A stretch of DNA of 64,000 nucleotides from Nocardioides sp. YR527 (lineage in GTDB: Bacteria; Actinomycetota; Actinomycetes; Propionibacteriales; Nocardioidaceae), in the NCBI RefSeq assembly GCF_900101045.1, contig NZ_FNFN01000014.1, forward strand, positions 1-64,000, read 5' to 3'. Shown one piece after another: positions 55,337-63,560 of the stretch (its first letter is position 1; every line of letters starts with the position of its first letter). The notes under the pieces are model-generated. The model searched no databases. It worked only from the letters and a program-made list of their open reading frames with translations, and was not told the DNA's origin. A program made the translations under genes and the position numbers.

Positions 55337-56326
55337 TCATACAACCACAACGAGCTTGCCTCGGGCTGCACCATCTTCCATCCGCTGGTGCGCTTCCCGG
55401 ATCCTATCGAGGTCGTAGGCCGTGTCGATCGGGACGACCGCCCGACCGGCGGCCACATCGTCGAGGAAGCCCTGAAGAACGTCGGCCGGGAGATTCTCGG
55501 CCTCCCCGGAGTAGGCGGTGAGGCGAACACCTGTGGGTAGATAGTCGATCGGGTAGAACTCCTCGACGGTCCACACGTTCGAGAGCATCCCGGTAAAACA
55601 CACCGTGCCGTGGACACGGGTGGACCGAAGCGTGTCAGGGAGCGTCGGCGTCCCGATCAGCTCGATCGCACCGTCGACCCCTTCAGGAAGCAGCCGCCGC
55701 ACCTGGGCCGCGACATCGCCGTCGTCGACCAGCACGTCATCGACCCCGATCGCCTCGAGCGCCTCGGCCTTGGCCGCACTCCGGGTCGTGGCCAGAACGC
55801 GGACACCGCTGCGCTTGGCGAGCACCGCTGCCGCCATTCCGACAGAGGAGGTGCCGCCTCGGATGAGAAGGCTCTGACCAGGCTCGATGTCGACTCCGAC
55901 GGTCAAGGAGCCGTACGCCGTCTGCAGCATCTCCGGCACGGCTCCCAGCGTCGCCCAGTCGAGGTCGGAGCGGAACGGGATGACCTGGCCCGCGGGGACG
56001 CAGGTGTACTCGGCGTAGCCACCATCGAACGTACGTCCCATCCCACCCATCATCGTCATCACCTGCTGCCCCGGCTCGAACTCGCCGCTTGGCGCAAGCT
56101 CCACGACGCCGGTGGCCTCGATACCCAGCACCCGCGGGTACGTCACCGAGTCCCCGGCGAAGCCAAGACGGGTGTGCAGCTCGGAGCGGTTGAGCCCGAA
56201 CGCCTTGACCCGGATCCGCACCCAGCCCGGTTCGGGCTCCGGGAGAGGCAGGTCCCGGACCTGTAGGGCCTCCACCGGCCCGGGCGCCTCCAGCACAACA
56301 GCTCGCATGGTCTCGCTCGCGTTCAC
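55337..56326 (-). CDS. NADPH:quinone oxidoreductase-like zinc-free MDR protein
   Basis: A 329-residue MDR protein. The GroES-like part has VKAFGLNRSELHTRLG and RVLGIEATGVVE, and the Rossmann part LLIRGGTSSVGMAAAVLAK. It lacks zinc cysteines, as in QOR-type reductases. The GTG at 56326 overlaps the stop of the PadR gene by four bases (GTGA) with GGAG upstream, so it is translationally coupled to its likely regulator. A role in detoxifying a quinone or electrophile sensed by PadR is plausible. About a third of its residues look identical to the protein at 53086-54198, by eye. Confidence 0.88.
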   Translation of the reverse strand: MNASETMRAVVLEAPGPVEALQVRDLPLPEPEPGWVRIRVKAFGLNRSELHTRLGFAGDSVTYPRVLGIEATGVVELAPSGEFEPGQQVMTMMGGMGRTFDGGYAEYTCVPAGQVIPFRSDLDWATLGAVPEMLQTAYGSLTVGVDIEPGQSLLIRGGTSSVGMAAAVLAKRSGVRVLATTRSAAKAEALEAIGVDDVLVDDGDVAAQVRRLLPEGVDGAIELIGTPTLPDTLRSTRVHGTVCFTGMLSNVWTVEEFYPIDYLPTGVRLTAYSGEAENLPADVLQGFLDDVAAGRAVVPIDTAYDLDRIREAHQRMEDGAARGKLVVVV

Positions 56327-56844
56327 GAGTCGATCTCCTCTCTGATCCACGCCTTCTCGGCGGCACTGGTGGCGCGGGCGGTCAGCAGCAGCCCGCGACG
56401 GTAGGGGTCGACGACCTCTTCGGCCCTGATCGGCCGGTTGCCGTCGTAGAAGAAGCTCGCCGGCGTCTCCAGGAAGGTCAACCGGCGGCGCAGGACCGCG
56501 TGCTGATCGGCACGGTCCGGAAGCAGGGACAGGAACGTGAGCACCACGAAGAACCGGGTCGCGTCGGTGATGTCGTGGCCGTCGGCGGCACGGAGCACAT
56601 CGAGCAGATGCCGCCGCCCCACGTCGGTGAGGGTGAGCGTGTGTCGACCGGCCCGGCCGCGTCCCGGCGCGGCCTCCTTGGCCACGTAGCCGTTGCGTTC
56701 GAGGCGGTCGATCGCCGGATAGAGCGTCCCGTCGCTGATGCGGCGGGTGTGGCCGTGCAGCTGCTCGATCTTCCGGCGCAGCTCGTACCCGTGCTGGCGT
56801 CCTTCGGCCAGGAAGCCGAGAACCATGACGTCGACGATGCTCAC
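56323..56844 (-). CDS. PadR-family transcriptional regulator
   Basis: A 173-residue regulator. The N-terminal winged helix has VDVMVLGFLAEGRQHGYELRRKI and ISDGTLYPAIDRLERNGYV, the PadR hallmark, followed by a Vir-type helical C-terminus. The start is a GTG at 56844. It is divergent from the opuC operon, and a 21-bp palindrome lies in the gap between the two gene starts. It is coupled to the quinone oxidoreductase gene by overlap. It probably represses itself, that gene and possibly the transporter. Confidence 0.92.
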   Translation of the reverse strand: MSIVDVMVLGFLAEGRQHGYELRRKIEQLHGHTRRISDGTLYPAIDRLERNGYVAKEAAPGRGRAGRHTLTLTDVGRRHLLDVLRAADGHDITDATRFFVVLTFLSLLPDRADQHAVLRRRLTFLETPASFFYDGNRPIRAEEVVDPYRRGLLLTARATSAAEKAWIREEIDS

Positions 56845-56854
56845 ACCACGGAAT

Positions 56855-56875
56855 AATACCTCGATTCGATGTATT
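56855..56875. promoter_or_regulatory. putative PadR operator
   Basis: A 21-bp inverted repeat, AATAC-c-TCGA-T-TCGA-t-GTATT, is perfect except for one base in each arm. It lies 10 bases upstream of the padR GTG and 33 bases upstream of the opuCA ATG. This resembles the ATGTAT/ATACAT-type palindromes bound by PadR proteins. It is AT-rich and may overlap both promoters. Confidence 0.65.
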
Positions 56876-56907
56876 GTCCCAGTGTTCCCGACTTCAGGAG
56901 TGGCGCC

Positions 56908-57717
56908 ATGATCGAGTTACGTTCGGTCGGCAAGACGTACGCAGACGGCACCGTGGCCGTCGCTGACTTCTCGCTGATCGCGCCGTCCCACCGCACCGTC
57001 GCCCTCGTGGGCTCATCCGGTTCCGGCAAGACCACGTTGCTCCGGATGGTCAACCGCATGATCGAGCCCACCTCCGGAACGGTGCTGATCGACGAGAAGG
57101 ACGTACGCACCCTCGACCGCGTCGCCCTGCGCCGCTCGATCGGCTACGTACCTCAGGCGGGCGGCCTGCTGCCGCACCGCACCGTGCTGGACAACGTCGC
57201 GACGGTGCCGATCCTCAACGGCACCAGGAAGAGCACGGCACGACGGGCCGCGCTCGGCCTCCTGGAACGCGTCGGACTCGACCCGTCGCTCGGGAAGCGC
57301 TACCCCGCCCAGCTCTCCGGGGGCCAACAGCAGCGCGTCGCGGTCGCTCGCGCGCTCGCGACCGAGCCCAACATCCTGCTCATGGACGAACCGTTCGGCG
57401 CTGTCGACCCGATCGTCCGCCGAGAGCTCCAAGACGAGCTGATCCGCCTCCAGGCCGACCTCGGCAAGACCATCGTGCTGGTCACCCATGACGTCGACGA
57501 GGCCTTCCGCCTCGCCGACGAGGTGGTCGTACTCCGGTCCGGCGGCCTCACGGCGCAGACCGGCTCCCCCGAGGAGATCCTGGCCGATCCGGCCGACGAC
57601 TTCGTACGTGAGTTCGTCGGCGCCGATCGAGCCGATCGTCGGCTGCGGACCAAGCAGGTCGGCGGCCAGAGTCTCGTCGTCGACGGGCGCGGCAAGCTGC
57701 TCGGAGTGCTGTCATGA
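56908..57717 (+). CDS. opuCA: osmoprotectant ABC transporter ATPase (OpuCA/ProV-like)
   Basis: A 269-residue ABC ATPase. Walker A GSSGSGKTT, the signature LSGGQQQRVAVARAL, Walker B LLMDEPFGAVD and switch histidine (VTHDVDEA) are intact. The short C-terminal tail lacks paired CBS domains. The ATG at 56908 follows AGGAG. It is the first gene of opuCA-opuCB-opuCC-binding protein, joined by four-base overlaps. It should energise uptake of a quaternary amine such as glycine betaine, carnitine or ergothioneine; which one is unknown. Confidence 0.92.
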   Translation: MIELRSVGKTYADGTVAVADFSLIAPSHRTVALVGSSGSGKTTLLRMVNRMIEPTSGTVLIDEKDVRTLDRVALRRSIGYVPQAGGLLPHRTVLDNVATVPILNGTRKSTARRAALGLLERVGLDPSLGKRYPAQLSGGQQQRVAVARALATEPNILLMDEPFGAVDPIVRRELQDELIRLQADLGKTIVLVTHDVDEAFRLADEVVVLRSGGLTAQTGSPEEILADPADDFVREFVGADRADRRLRTKQVGGQSLVVDGRGKLLGVLS

Positions 57718-58367
57718 CCTGGTTGGGCAACAACTGGCCGCAGGTCGTCGACCTCACCATCCAGCACCTCTACGTCACAGTCCCGGCTGTGCTGCTGAGC
57801 GCCTTCGTCGCTGTGCCGCTCGGCCGGTTGGCCCACACCCGACCGCGACTGGGGCAACCGGTCCTCACCGCCGCGAGTCTGCTCTACGCCGTGCCGTCAC
57901 TGCCTCTGTTGATCATCATTCCGGCTGTCATCGCCATTCCGCTGCGCTCACCGGCCACCTTGGTCATCGCCTTGACCCTCTACGGCGTCGCCATGCTGGT
58001 ACGGACCGCGGTCGATGCCTTCGAGTCGGTCGACGGAGGTGTCCGAGACGCAGCAGTCGCCGTCGGCCACACCGATCGGAGCCTGCTCTGGCGAGTGGAC
58101 CTGCCGCTGGCGGCCCCGGTGCTCCTGGCCGGAGTCCGTGTCGTCACCGCCAGCACGATCGGCCTGGTCACGATCGGCGCACTCGTCGGCATCCCGAGCC
58201 TCGGCACGCTCTTCACCGACGGGTTCCAGCGCGGCATCACCGGTGAGGTCCTCACGGGTCTGGTCGTCGTCGTGGTGCTGGCACTCGTCCTCGACCAGCT
58301 GCTGGTGGTCCTGGGATGGGCGCTCACCCCGTGGAACCACCGGGCACCGACGGGAGCCACGGCGTGA
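57714..58367 (+). CDS. opuCB: osmoprotectant ABC transporter permease 1 (OpuCB-like)
   Basis: A 217-residue permease with about five membrane helices. The EAA-like loop is GGVRDAAVAVGHTDRSLLWR, typical of the OpuC/ProW group. The ATG overlaps the opuCA stop by four bases. It forms the channel together with the second permease encoded directly after it. Confidence 0.92.
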   Translation: MTWLGNNWPQVVDLTIQHLYVTVPAVLLSAFVAVPLGRLAHTRPRLGQPVLTAASLLYAVPSLPLLIIIPAVIAIPLRSPATLVIALTLYGVAMLVRTAVDAFESVDGGVRDAAVAVGHTDRSLLWRVDLPLAAPVLLAGVRVVTASTIGLVTIGALVGIPSLGTLFTDGFQRGITGEVLTGLVVVVVLALVLDQLLVVLGWALTPWNHRAPTGATA

Positions 58368-59050
58368 ACCTGTTCATCGAAGCCGTCGCCTGGATCCTCG
58401 ACCGCGCCCACTGGGAGGGCGAGACCGGGATCGGCTGGCGGATCCTCGAGCATCTCGGCATCACCTTCCTCGTCGTCACTCTCGCCGCCGTCGTTGCGCT
58501 TCCCCTGGGCATCCTCATCGGCCACACCCGACGCGGACGCGGGCTCGTCGTCGGCCTGGCCGGCGCCGTACGTGCCGTCCCCACCCTCGGCCTCCTCACG
58601 CTTCTCGGCCTCGCGATCGGCATCGGTCTGCTCGCTCCCGTGATCGCGCTCATCGCGCTCGCGCTCCCGTCCCTGCTCGCGGGCGCCTACGCGGGCGTCG
58701 AGGCGGTCGACCGGGCGACCGTTGACTCGGCACGAGCCATCGGGATGAGCGAGACGCAGATCGTGACGCGCGTCGAGCTACCACTGGCCGCGCCCGTGCT
58801 GGTCGGCGGACTGCGCTCCGCGACTCTCCAGGTCGTCTCGACCACAACCCTCGCCGCGTACGTCGCCGATGCCGGCCTGGGCCGATACCTCTACGCCGGA
58901 CTCAAGGCCCGTGACTATCCCGAGATGCTCGCCGGAGCCCTCCTCGTCGGCGCCCTCGCGCTGCTCCTCGATCTCGCCCTCGCCACCGTGCAGCGGTGGG
59001 TGACGCGCCGTGCTCGGCCCGGCGCACCAACCCTGAAAGGAATCGCATGA
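58364..59050 (+). CDS. osmoprotectant ABC transporter permease 2 (OpuCC-like)
   Basis: A 228-residue permease with the EAA-like loop ATVDSARAIGMSETQIVTRVE and about six hydrophobic helices. The GTG start at 58364 overlaps the previous stop by four bases (GTGA). Two distinct permeases with a separate binding protein mark the OpuC-type architecture. Confidence 0.92.
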   Translation: MNLFIEAVAWILDRAHWEGETGIGWRILEHLGITFLVVTLAAVVALPLGILIGHTRRGRGLVVGLAGAVRAVPTLGLLTLLGLAIGIGLLAPVIALIALALPSLLAGAYAGVEAVDRATVDSARAIGMSETQIVTRVELPLAAPVLVGGLRSATLQVVSTTTLAAYVADAGLGRYLYAGLKARDYPEMLAGALLVGALALLLDLALATVQRWVTRRARPGAPTLKGIA

Positions 59051-59943
59051 ACAAGCACCTGCTCGCGGCCACCTCGGCGGCCGCCCTCTTGACCCTCACG
59101 GCCTGCGGCGGCAGCGACCCGCTCGACTCCACCAGCGGATCCGACGAGACCATCGTGATCGGGTCCCAGGACTACTACTCCAACGAGATCATCGCCGAGG
59201 CGTACGCACAGGCCCTCGAGGACGGCGGCTACGAGGTCGACAGGCAGTTCCGGATCGGCCAGCGGGAGGCGTACGTCCCGGAGATCGAGTCCGGCAGCAT
59301 CGACCTCTTCCCGGAGTACACCGGTCCCCTGCTGCAGTACTGGCAGCCGGAGACCGATGCCCGCCTCGCCGACGACGTCTACACGGCACTCGAGCAGGTC
59401 ACTCCCAAGGGCCTGCGAGCACTGGACCAGTCCGATGCAACCGACCAGGACGCCTACGTCGTGACCCGCAGGTTCGCAGACACCTGGGATCTGAGCACGA
59501 TCGCCGACCTGGCCGAGGTCACCGACTCCCTCACGCTCGGCGGCAACTCCGAAGGCGAGAACCGTCCCAACGGCCCGAAGGGGCTGAAGTCGGCCTACGG
59601 GGTCGATGTCGGCTTCACCCCGATCGAGGACGGAGGCGGACCACTCACCGTCAAGGCCCTCCAGGACGACAAGATCCAGCTCGCCATCATCTACACCGCG
59701 GACCCGTCGATCAAGGAGAACGACCTGGTCACGCTGGAGGACACCAAGGGGCTCTTCCTCGCATCACACGTCGTCCCACTCGCCAGCGACGACGTCACCG
59801 ACGAAGCGGCAGCCATCATCGACCGAGTCAGCGCCGCGATGTCGGCACAGGATCTGGTCGACCTCAATGCTCGCAGCGTCGAGGAGGAGCTGCCTGCAGC
59901 CGTCATCGCCAAGGACTGGCTCACCAGCGAACAGCTGCTCTGA
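59047..59943 (+). CDS. glycine betaine/osmoprotectant-binding lipoprotein (OpuC SBP)
   Basis: A 298-residue OpuAC-fold binding protein with a lipobox LTAC (TLTACGGSD) after a short signal. The mature part has IVIGSQDYYSNEIIAEAYA, EIESGSIDLFPEYTGPLL and DPSIKENDLV, typical of quaternary-ammonium binding proteins. The ATG at 59047 overlaps the permease stop by four bases. The ligand is probably betaine-like; aromatic-box residues cannot be assigned without a model. Confidence 0.92.
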   Translation: MNKHLLAATSAAALLTLTACGGSDPLDSTSGSDETIVIGSQDYYSNEIIAEAYAQALEDGGYEVDRQFRIGQREAYVPEIESGSIDLFPEYTGPLLQYWQPETDARLADDVYTALEQVTPKGLRALDQSDATDQDAYVVTRRFADTWDLSTIADLAEVTDSLTLGGNSEGENRPNGPKGLKSAYGVDVGFTPIEDGGGPLTVKALQDDKIQLAIIYTADPSIKENDLVTLEDTKGLFLASHVVPLASDDVTDEAAAIIDRVSAAMSAQDLVDLNARSVEEELPAAVIAKDWLTSEQLL

Positions 59944-59966
59944 GACAACGAAGGCCATGAGCAGAC

Positions 59967-60022
59967 CGTGGTCCGGCAACCGACGCGCCCAAAAATATGT
60001 GCCAAAAAGTTGCCGGACCACG
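59967..60022. repeat. 14-bp perfect inverted repeat upstream of the iorB-like gene
   Basis: Arms CGTGGTCCGGCAAC (59967-59980) and its exact complement (60009-60022) flank a 28-base AT-rich loop. The right arm contains the TTGCCG that could be the -35 of the following gene, so the structure may be an operator, a terminator for the opuC operon, or both. Confidence 0.85.
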
Positions 60023-60037
60023 CGAATCTGTTATATG
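60010..60037 (+). promoter_or_regulatory. possible promoter of the iorB-like gene
   Basis: TTGCCG (60010-60015) and TATATG (60032-60037) are spaced by 16 bases. The AT-rich TATATG stands out in GC-rich DNA. The leader to the GTG at 60141 is about 100 bases. Confidence 0.4.
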
Positions 60038-60140
60038 AAATGGGTGACGCAGGTCACTTCGTTGGGAGGCGGATGGCTCGGGTCAAGGGGAGGAACCGGG
60101 GACATCCCGGACAGAAGCCGAACACGGAAAGGACTCCCCC

Positions 60141-62474
60141 GTGACCTCCGAACCACTGCACTCCGTCCAGCCATCCGCCAGGCGCGGCACCACTCGCCGA
60201 GGGTTCATCGGCTACCTGATCGCCGGCACGACACTCGCGGTGGCAGTAGACCTGAACCTCGACGCACCTGCGCACGCAGCGGTCCCGTCGCCACCGCAGA
60301 TTCCAGAGGCCTATGACCTCAACGATCTCCTGACCGACGCGGCCAGGCCGACGGCACAGCTGGTCACCGTGGAGATCCGTGAGGACGGGCATGCCTACTT
60401 CGAGATCCCGCGCGCCGAGGTGGGTCAGGGCATCACCACCTCCACCGCGATGATCCTGGCCGAGGAGCTCGACCTCCCCGTCAGGCACGTCCACGTCTCG
60501 CTCGCGCCGGCGCGTCCCGAGCTCATCTGGAACCAGCTGACCGGTGGCTCCAACACGACCGTGTCGACGATGACGCCGGTACGGGTCGCAGCGGCCATCG
60601 CGAAGGGCGCCCTGCTGCAGGCCGCTGCGATCGAGCTCGGCTCGGTGGTCACGCTGCTTCGCTCGAAGAACGGCGTCATCGAGGCGCCGGACGGCTCGTC
60701 GCGGACATACGGGGAGCTGTCGGTCAAGGCGGCGTCCAGCACGACCGTCGAGGTCGAGGCCGACGTGAAGCTCAAGGCTTCCTCCGAGTTCAAGGTCATC
60801 GGCACCCCGACCAAGCGGGTGGACGCCATGGACATCGTCACCGGGCGGAAGAAGTTCGCCATGGACTACGACGTCCCCGGGGCGCTGCCCACCATGATCT
60901 GTCGTGCGCCCACGCTGAACGGCACCCCGAAAGCCATCCGCAACAAGGCCGAGGTGGAAGCGATGCCCGGCGTCACCGACGTCGCGATGATCGACACCGG
61001 GATCGCCGTCCGGGCCCGGACCTTCGGCCAGTGCATCGACGGGATCCGCGCGCTGGAGGTCGACTGGAACGCGGGCAGCGTGGACGGCGAGGACGACGCC
61101 TCCGTGCTCGCGAACCTGCGCAAGGCGGAGATCCCACTGGCAGTGCCGAAGATCCCGCTGCTGGCCAAGACGATCGACATGGACTTCGAGTTCATGTTCC
61201 GCAGCAGCGCAGCGCTCGAGCCGAACTGCGCAGTGGCGGACGTGCGCAGCGATCGTGCGGAGATCTGGGCCGGACTGAAGATTCCGATCGTCACCCAGGG
61301 CCGGATCGCCGAGGCGGTCGGCCTCCCCCAGACCAAGGTCAAGGTGAACGTCGTCGAAAGTGGCGGGTCATTCGGCCACAAGCTGTTCGGTGACGGCGCG
61401 ATCGAGGCCGCGAAGGCCTCCAAGGCGTTCGGCAAGCCGGTTCGGCTCATGTGGCACCGAGCGGACGAGCCGCGCCAGGGGCGCCTGCGCCCGATGGCGA
61501 CGTCGCGAATTCGGGCCACCCACCTCGCCGGACAGGTGCTGACCTTCGAGCAGCGCCACACCAGCGTATCCACGGACTGGAGGCACGGATTCGGGGAGAT
61601 GCTGACGGCGACCGCCGTGTCGCTGCCGCCCGGACTCGGGAACCTCGGGGTCAGCGAGACGATCTTCACGTTGAGCACCGAGCTGCCCTACGACTTCGGC
61701 GTCGTCACACAGCTTCTCAACGAGACCGACCAGCGCTTCAACACCAGCGCCATGCGGAATCCCTACTCAGCAGACGTACGCACTGCGAACGAGCTCGTCG
61801 TGGACGCGATCGCCAAGGCGATGGGCAAGGACCCGCTCGACCTCCGGCTCGAGTTCCTCAAGGACGATCGAACGCGCAAGGTCCTGAAGAAGGTCGCTGA
61901 GCTCGGCAACTGGGGCCGCTCCATGCCGGCCGGCACCGCGCAAGGCATCGCCATCCACAAGGAGTACAAGGGCGCCACCGCGTGCCTCGTGGAGATCGAC
62001 TGCCGTCCGGAGACGGTGAACCGGAAGATCCGCGACGCCGTCACCGGGCCTCGGGTCACGAAGGCGACCCTGGTCGTCGATGCCGGGTTGGTCGTCAACC
62101 CCACCGGCCTGAAGGCGCAGATGATGGGTGGCTTCTCCGATGGACTGGCGATGACCCTGACCAGCAGCTGTCATCTCGAGGACGGCCACTTCCTCGAGGC
62201 CAGCTGGGACAACTACTTCTACACCCGCGAGTGGAACATCCCGCCGGAGTTCGAGGTCGTCGTGATGCCCTCCGACTCCGAGCAGCCCGGCGGTGCGGGC
62301 GAGGCGGGCGTCGCGGTCTCGTGCGCCGCCATCGCCTGCGCCTATGCCCGGGCGACCGGCAAGATGCCGAAGCGATTCCCGATCAACCACGACGACCCCA
62401 TCGGCTTCGACGTCAAGGAGTTCGTGCCTCCTGTCCCGGCATCACCCACCAACGGCCTTGACTACGTCTACTGA
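60141..62474 (+). CDS. isoquinoline 1-oxidoreductase-type molybdenum subunit (large)
   Basis: A 777-residue xanthine-dehydrogenase-family large subunit. A twin-arginine signal (TRRGFIGYLIAG) and a likely cleavage site after PAHA (about residue 42) point to an exported, periplasm-side enzyme. The Mo-cofactor segments are ESGGSFGHK and the catalytic glutamate in GGAGEAGVAV near the C-terminus. The GTG at 60141 follows GGAAAGGA. The gene for the 2Fe-2S subunit follows 10 bases downstream. Substrates are typically N-heterocycles or aldehydes; the exact one is unknown. Confidence 0.92.
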   Translation: MTSEPLHSVQPSARRGTTRRGFIGYLIAGTTLAVAVDLNLDAPAHAAVPSPPQIPEAYDLNDLLTDAARPTAQLVTVEIREDGHAYFEIPRAEVGQGITTSTAMILAEELDLPVRHVHVSLAPARPELIWNQLTGGSNTTVSTMTPVRVAAAIAKGALLQAAAIELGSVVTLLRSKNGVIEAPDGSSRTYGELSVKAASSTTVEVEADVKLKASSEFKVIGTPTKRVDAMDIVTGRKKFAMDYDVPGALPTMICRAPTLNGTPKAIRNKAEVEAMPGVTDVAMIDTGIAVRARTFGQCIDGIRALEVDWNAGSVDGEDDASVLANLRKAEIPLAVPKIPLLAKTIDMDFEFMFRSSAALEPNCAVADVRSDRAEIWAGLKIPIVTQGRIAEAVGLPQTKVKVNVVESGGSFGHKLFGDGAIEAAKASKAFGKPVRLMWHRADEPRQGRLRPMATSRIRATHLAGQVLTFEQRHTSVSTDWRHGFGEMLTATAVSLPPGLGNLGVSETIFTLSTELPYDFGVVTQLLNETDQRFNTSAMRNPYSADVRTANELVVDAIAKAMGKDPLDLRLEFLKDDRTRKVLKKVAELGNWGRSMPAGTAQGIAIHKEYKGATACLVEIDCRPETVNRKIRDAVTGPRVTKATLVVDAGLVVNPTGLKAQMMGGFSDGLAMTLTSSCHLEDGHFLEASWDNYFYTREWNIPPEFEVVVMPSDSEQPGGAGEAGVAVSCAAIACAYARATGKMPKRFPINHDDPIGFDVKEFVPPVPASPTNGLDYVY

Positions 62475-62484
62475 GGAGACTGCA

Positions 62485-62961
62485 GTGCCTGAACACACCT
62501 TCGTCGTCAACGGCGAGAAGATCACGGTCGACGTAGCAGATGACGTACGCCTCCTGTGGGTGCTGCGCGACGTGCTCGGGATCAAGGGACCGAAGTACGG
62601 ATGCGGAATCAACGTCTGCAAGGCCTGCACCTCACACATCAACGGGAAGGCGTTCAACCCGTGCGCGGTGCCGGTCTCCCAGGTCTCAGAGAGCGATGAG
62701 ATCACCACCATCGAGGGCCTGGCCGACACCGTCCCCGGCGATCTGCATCCCATGCAGGAGGCATGGCTGGAGAAGGACGTCGCCCAGTGTGGCTACTGCC
62801 AGCCAGGCCAGATCATGGCCGCCGTCGCGCTGGTCAACAAGGTGCACGCCGAAGGACGCGAGATCACCGACACCGACCTCGACACGATCCGCAACGTGTG
62901 TCGGTGCGGCACCTACGCACGCATCCGGAAGGCGGTCAAGGCCGGCGCCGCGCGCATGTGA
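62485..62961 (+). CDS. isoquinoline 1-oxidoreductase-type 2Fe-2S subunit (small)
   Basis: A 158-residue electron-transfer subunit with two 2Fe-2S clusters: the plant-type domain (YGCGINVCKAC, NPC) and the helical domain (CGYC, CRC). The GTG at 62485 has TGAGGAGAC upstream. It passes electrons from the Mo site of the large subunit to an acceptor, probably a cytochrome or quinone. It has no signal of its own and probably rides with the Tat-exported large subunit. A frameshifted paralogue lies at 11967-12454. Confidence 0.93.
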   Translation: MPEHTFVVNGEKITVDVADDVRLLWVLRDVLGIKGPKYGCGINVCKACTSHINGKAFNPCAVPVSQVSESDEITTIEGLADTVPGDLHPMQEAWLEKDVAQCGYCQPGQIMAAVALVNKVHAEGREITDTDLDTIRNVCRCGTYARIRKAVKAGAARM

Positions 62962-62981
62962 GCGACAGGTCGGTGACAGCG

Positions 62982-63470
62982 TCAGCCGTTCCGCCGATAC
63001 AGGGCGGTCATCTTGCCGTCTGGGTCGAGGCGAGACAGGAGCGCGTCGCCGATCTTCGTCAGCTGACGGACCTGGTCCTGCGAGAGGTCACCGAGGACGT
63101 TGCTGCGAACATTGGCGACGTGCCCCGGGGCTGACGCCACGACGGAGTCCCAGCCCGCGTCGGTGAGCCTGGCGTTGGTCGCACGGGCGTCCTCCGGGCA
63201 AGGGAACCGCTCGACGAGCCCGCGCTCTTCCAGTCGTCGTACGACATGGGAGAGCCGGGCGAGGGTCGCGTTGGTTCGTTGTGCGAGCTCGGTCATGCGC
63301 AGCGTCCGCTCCGTAGCCTCGGAGAGCATTGCGAGCACGAAGTACTCGAAGTGACTCATCCCGGCGTCGCGTCGGAGCTGGACATCCAAAGTGCCGGGGA
63401 GCAGCTCAGCGATCGCGACCAGGCGCAGCCAGGCCGCCATCTCTTCCCCATCTAGCCATGGCGTCTCCAT
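62982..63470 (-). CDS. MarR-family transcriptional regulator
   Basis: A 162-residue winged-helix regulator. DNA-binding elements are LRMTELAQRTNATLARLSHVVRRLEERGLVER followed by the wing region with CPEDARATNARLTDAG. The ATG at 63470 has GGAGG too close to it; an internal ATG at 63440 with GGGGAAGAG upstream may be the true start. It is divergent from the Rossmann oxidoreductase gene, and two similar 17-base motifs lie between them. The ligand is unknown. Confidence 0.9.
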   Translation of the reverse strand: METPWLDGEEMAAWLRLVAIAELLPGTLDVQLRRDAGMSHFEYFVLAMLSEATERTLRMTELAQRTNATLARLSHVVRRLEERGLVERFPCPEDARATNARLTDAGWDSVVASAPGHVANVRSNVLGDLSQDQVRQLTKIGDALLSRLDPDGKMTALYRRNG

Positions 63471-63486
63471 ACCTCCAGCATACCAA

Positions 63487-63503
63487 TTACTTGAAGCTAC
63501 AAG
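63487..63503. promoter_or_regulatory. putative MarR operator 1
   Basis: On the minus strand CTTGTAGCTTCAAGTAA. With the adjoining base it forms the inverted repeat ACTTG-N6-CAAGT (63489-63504). It sits just upstream of the marR start. Confidence 0.5.
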
Positions 63504-63523
63504 TTATCCGTGTTAGGGTTTTG

Positions 63524-63540
63524 GTTGTAGCAACAAGCAA
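63524..63540. promoter_or_regulatory. putative MarR operator 2
   Basis: GTTGTAGCAACAAGCAA matches operator 1 at 13 of 17 positions and lies 20 bases upstream of the oxidoreductase ATG. Confidence 0.45.
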
Positions 63541-63560
63541 TTCGTTCAAAGGAGCACATC

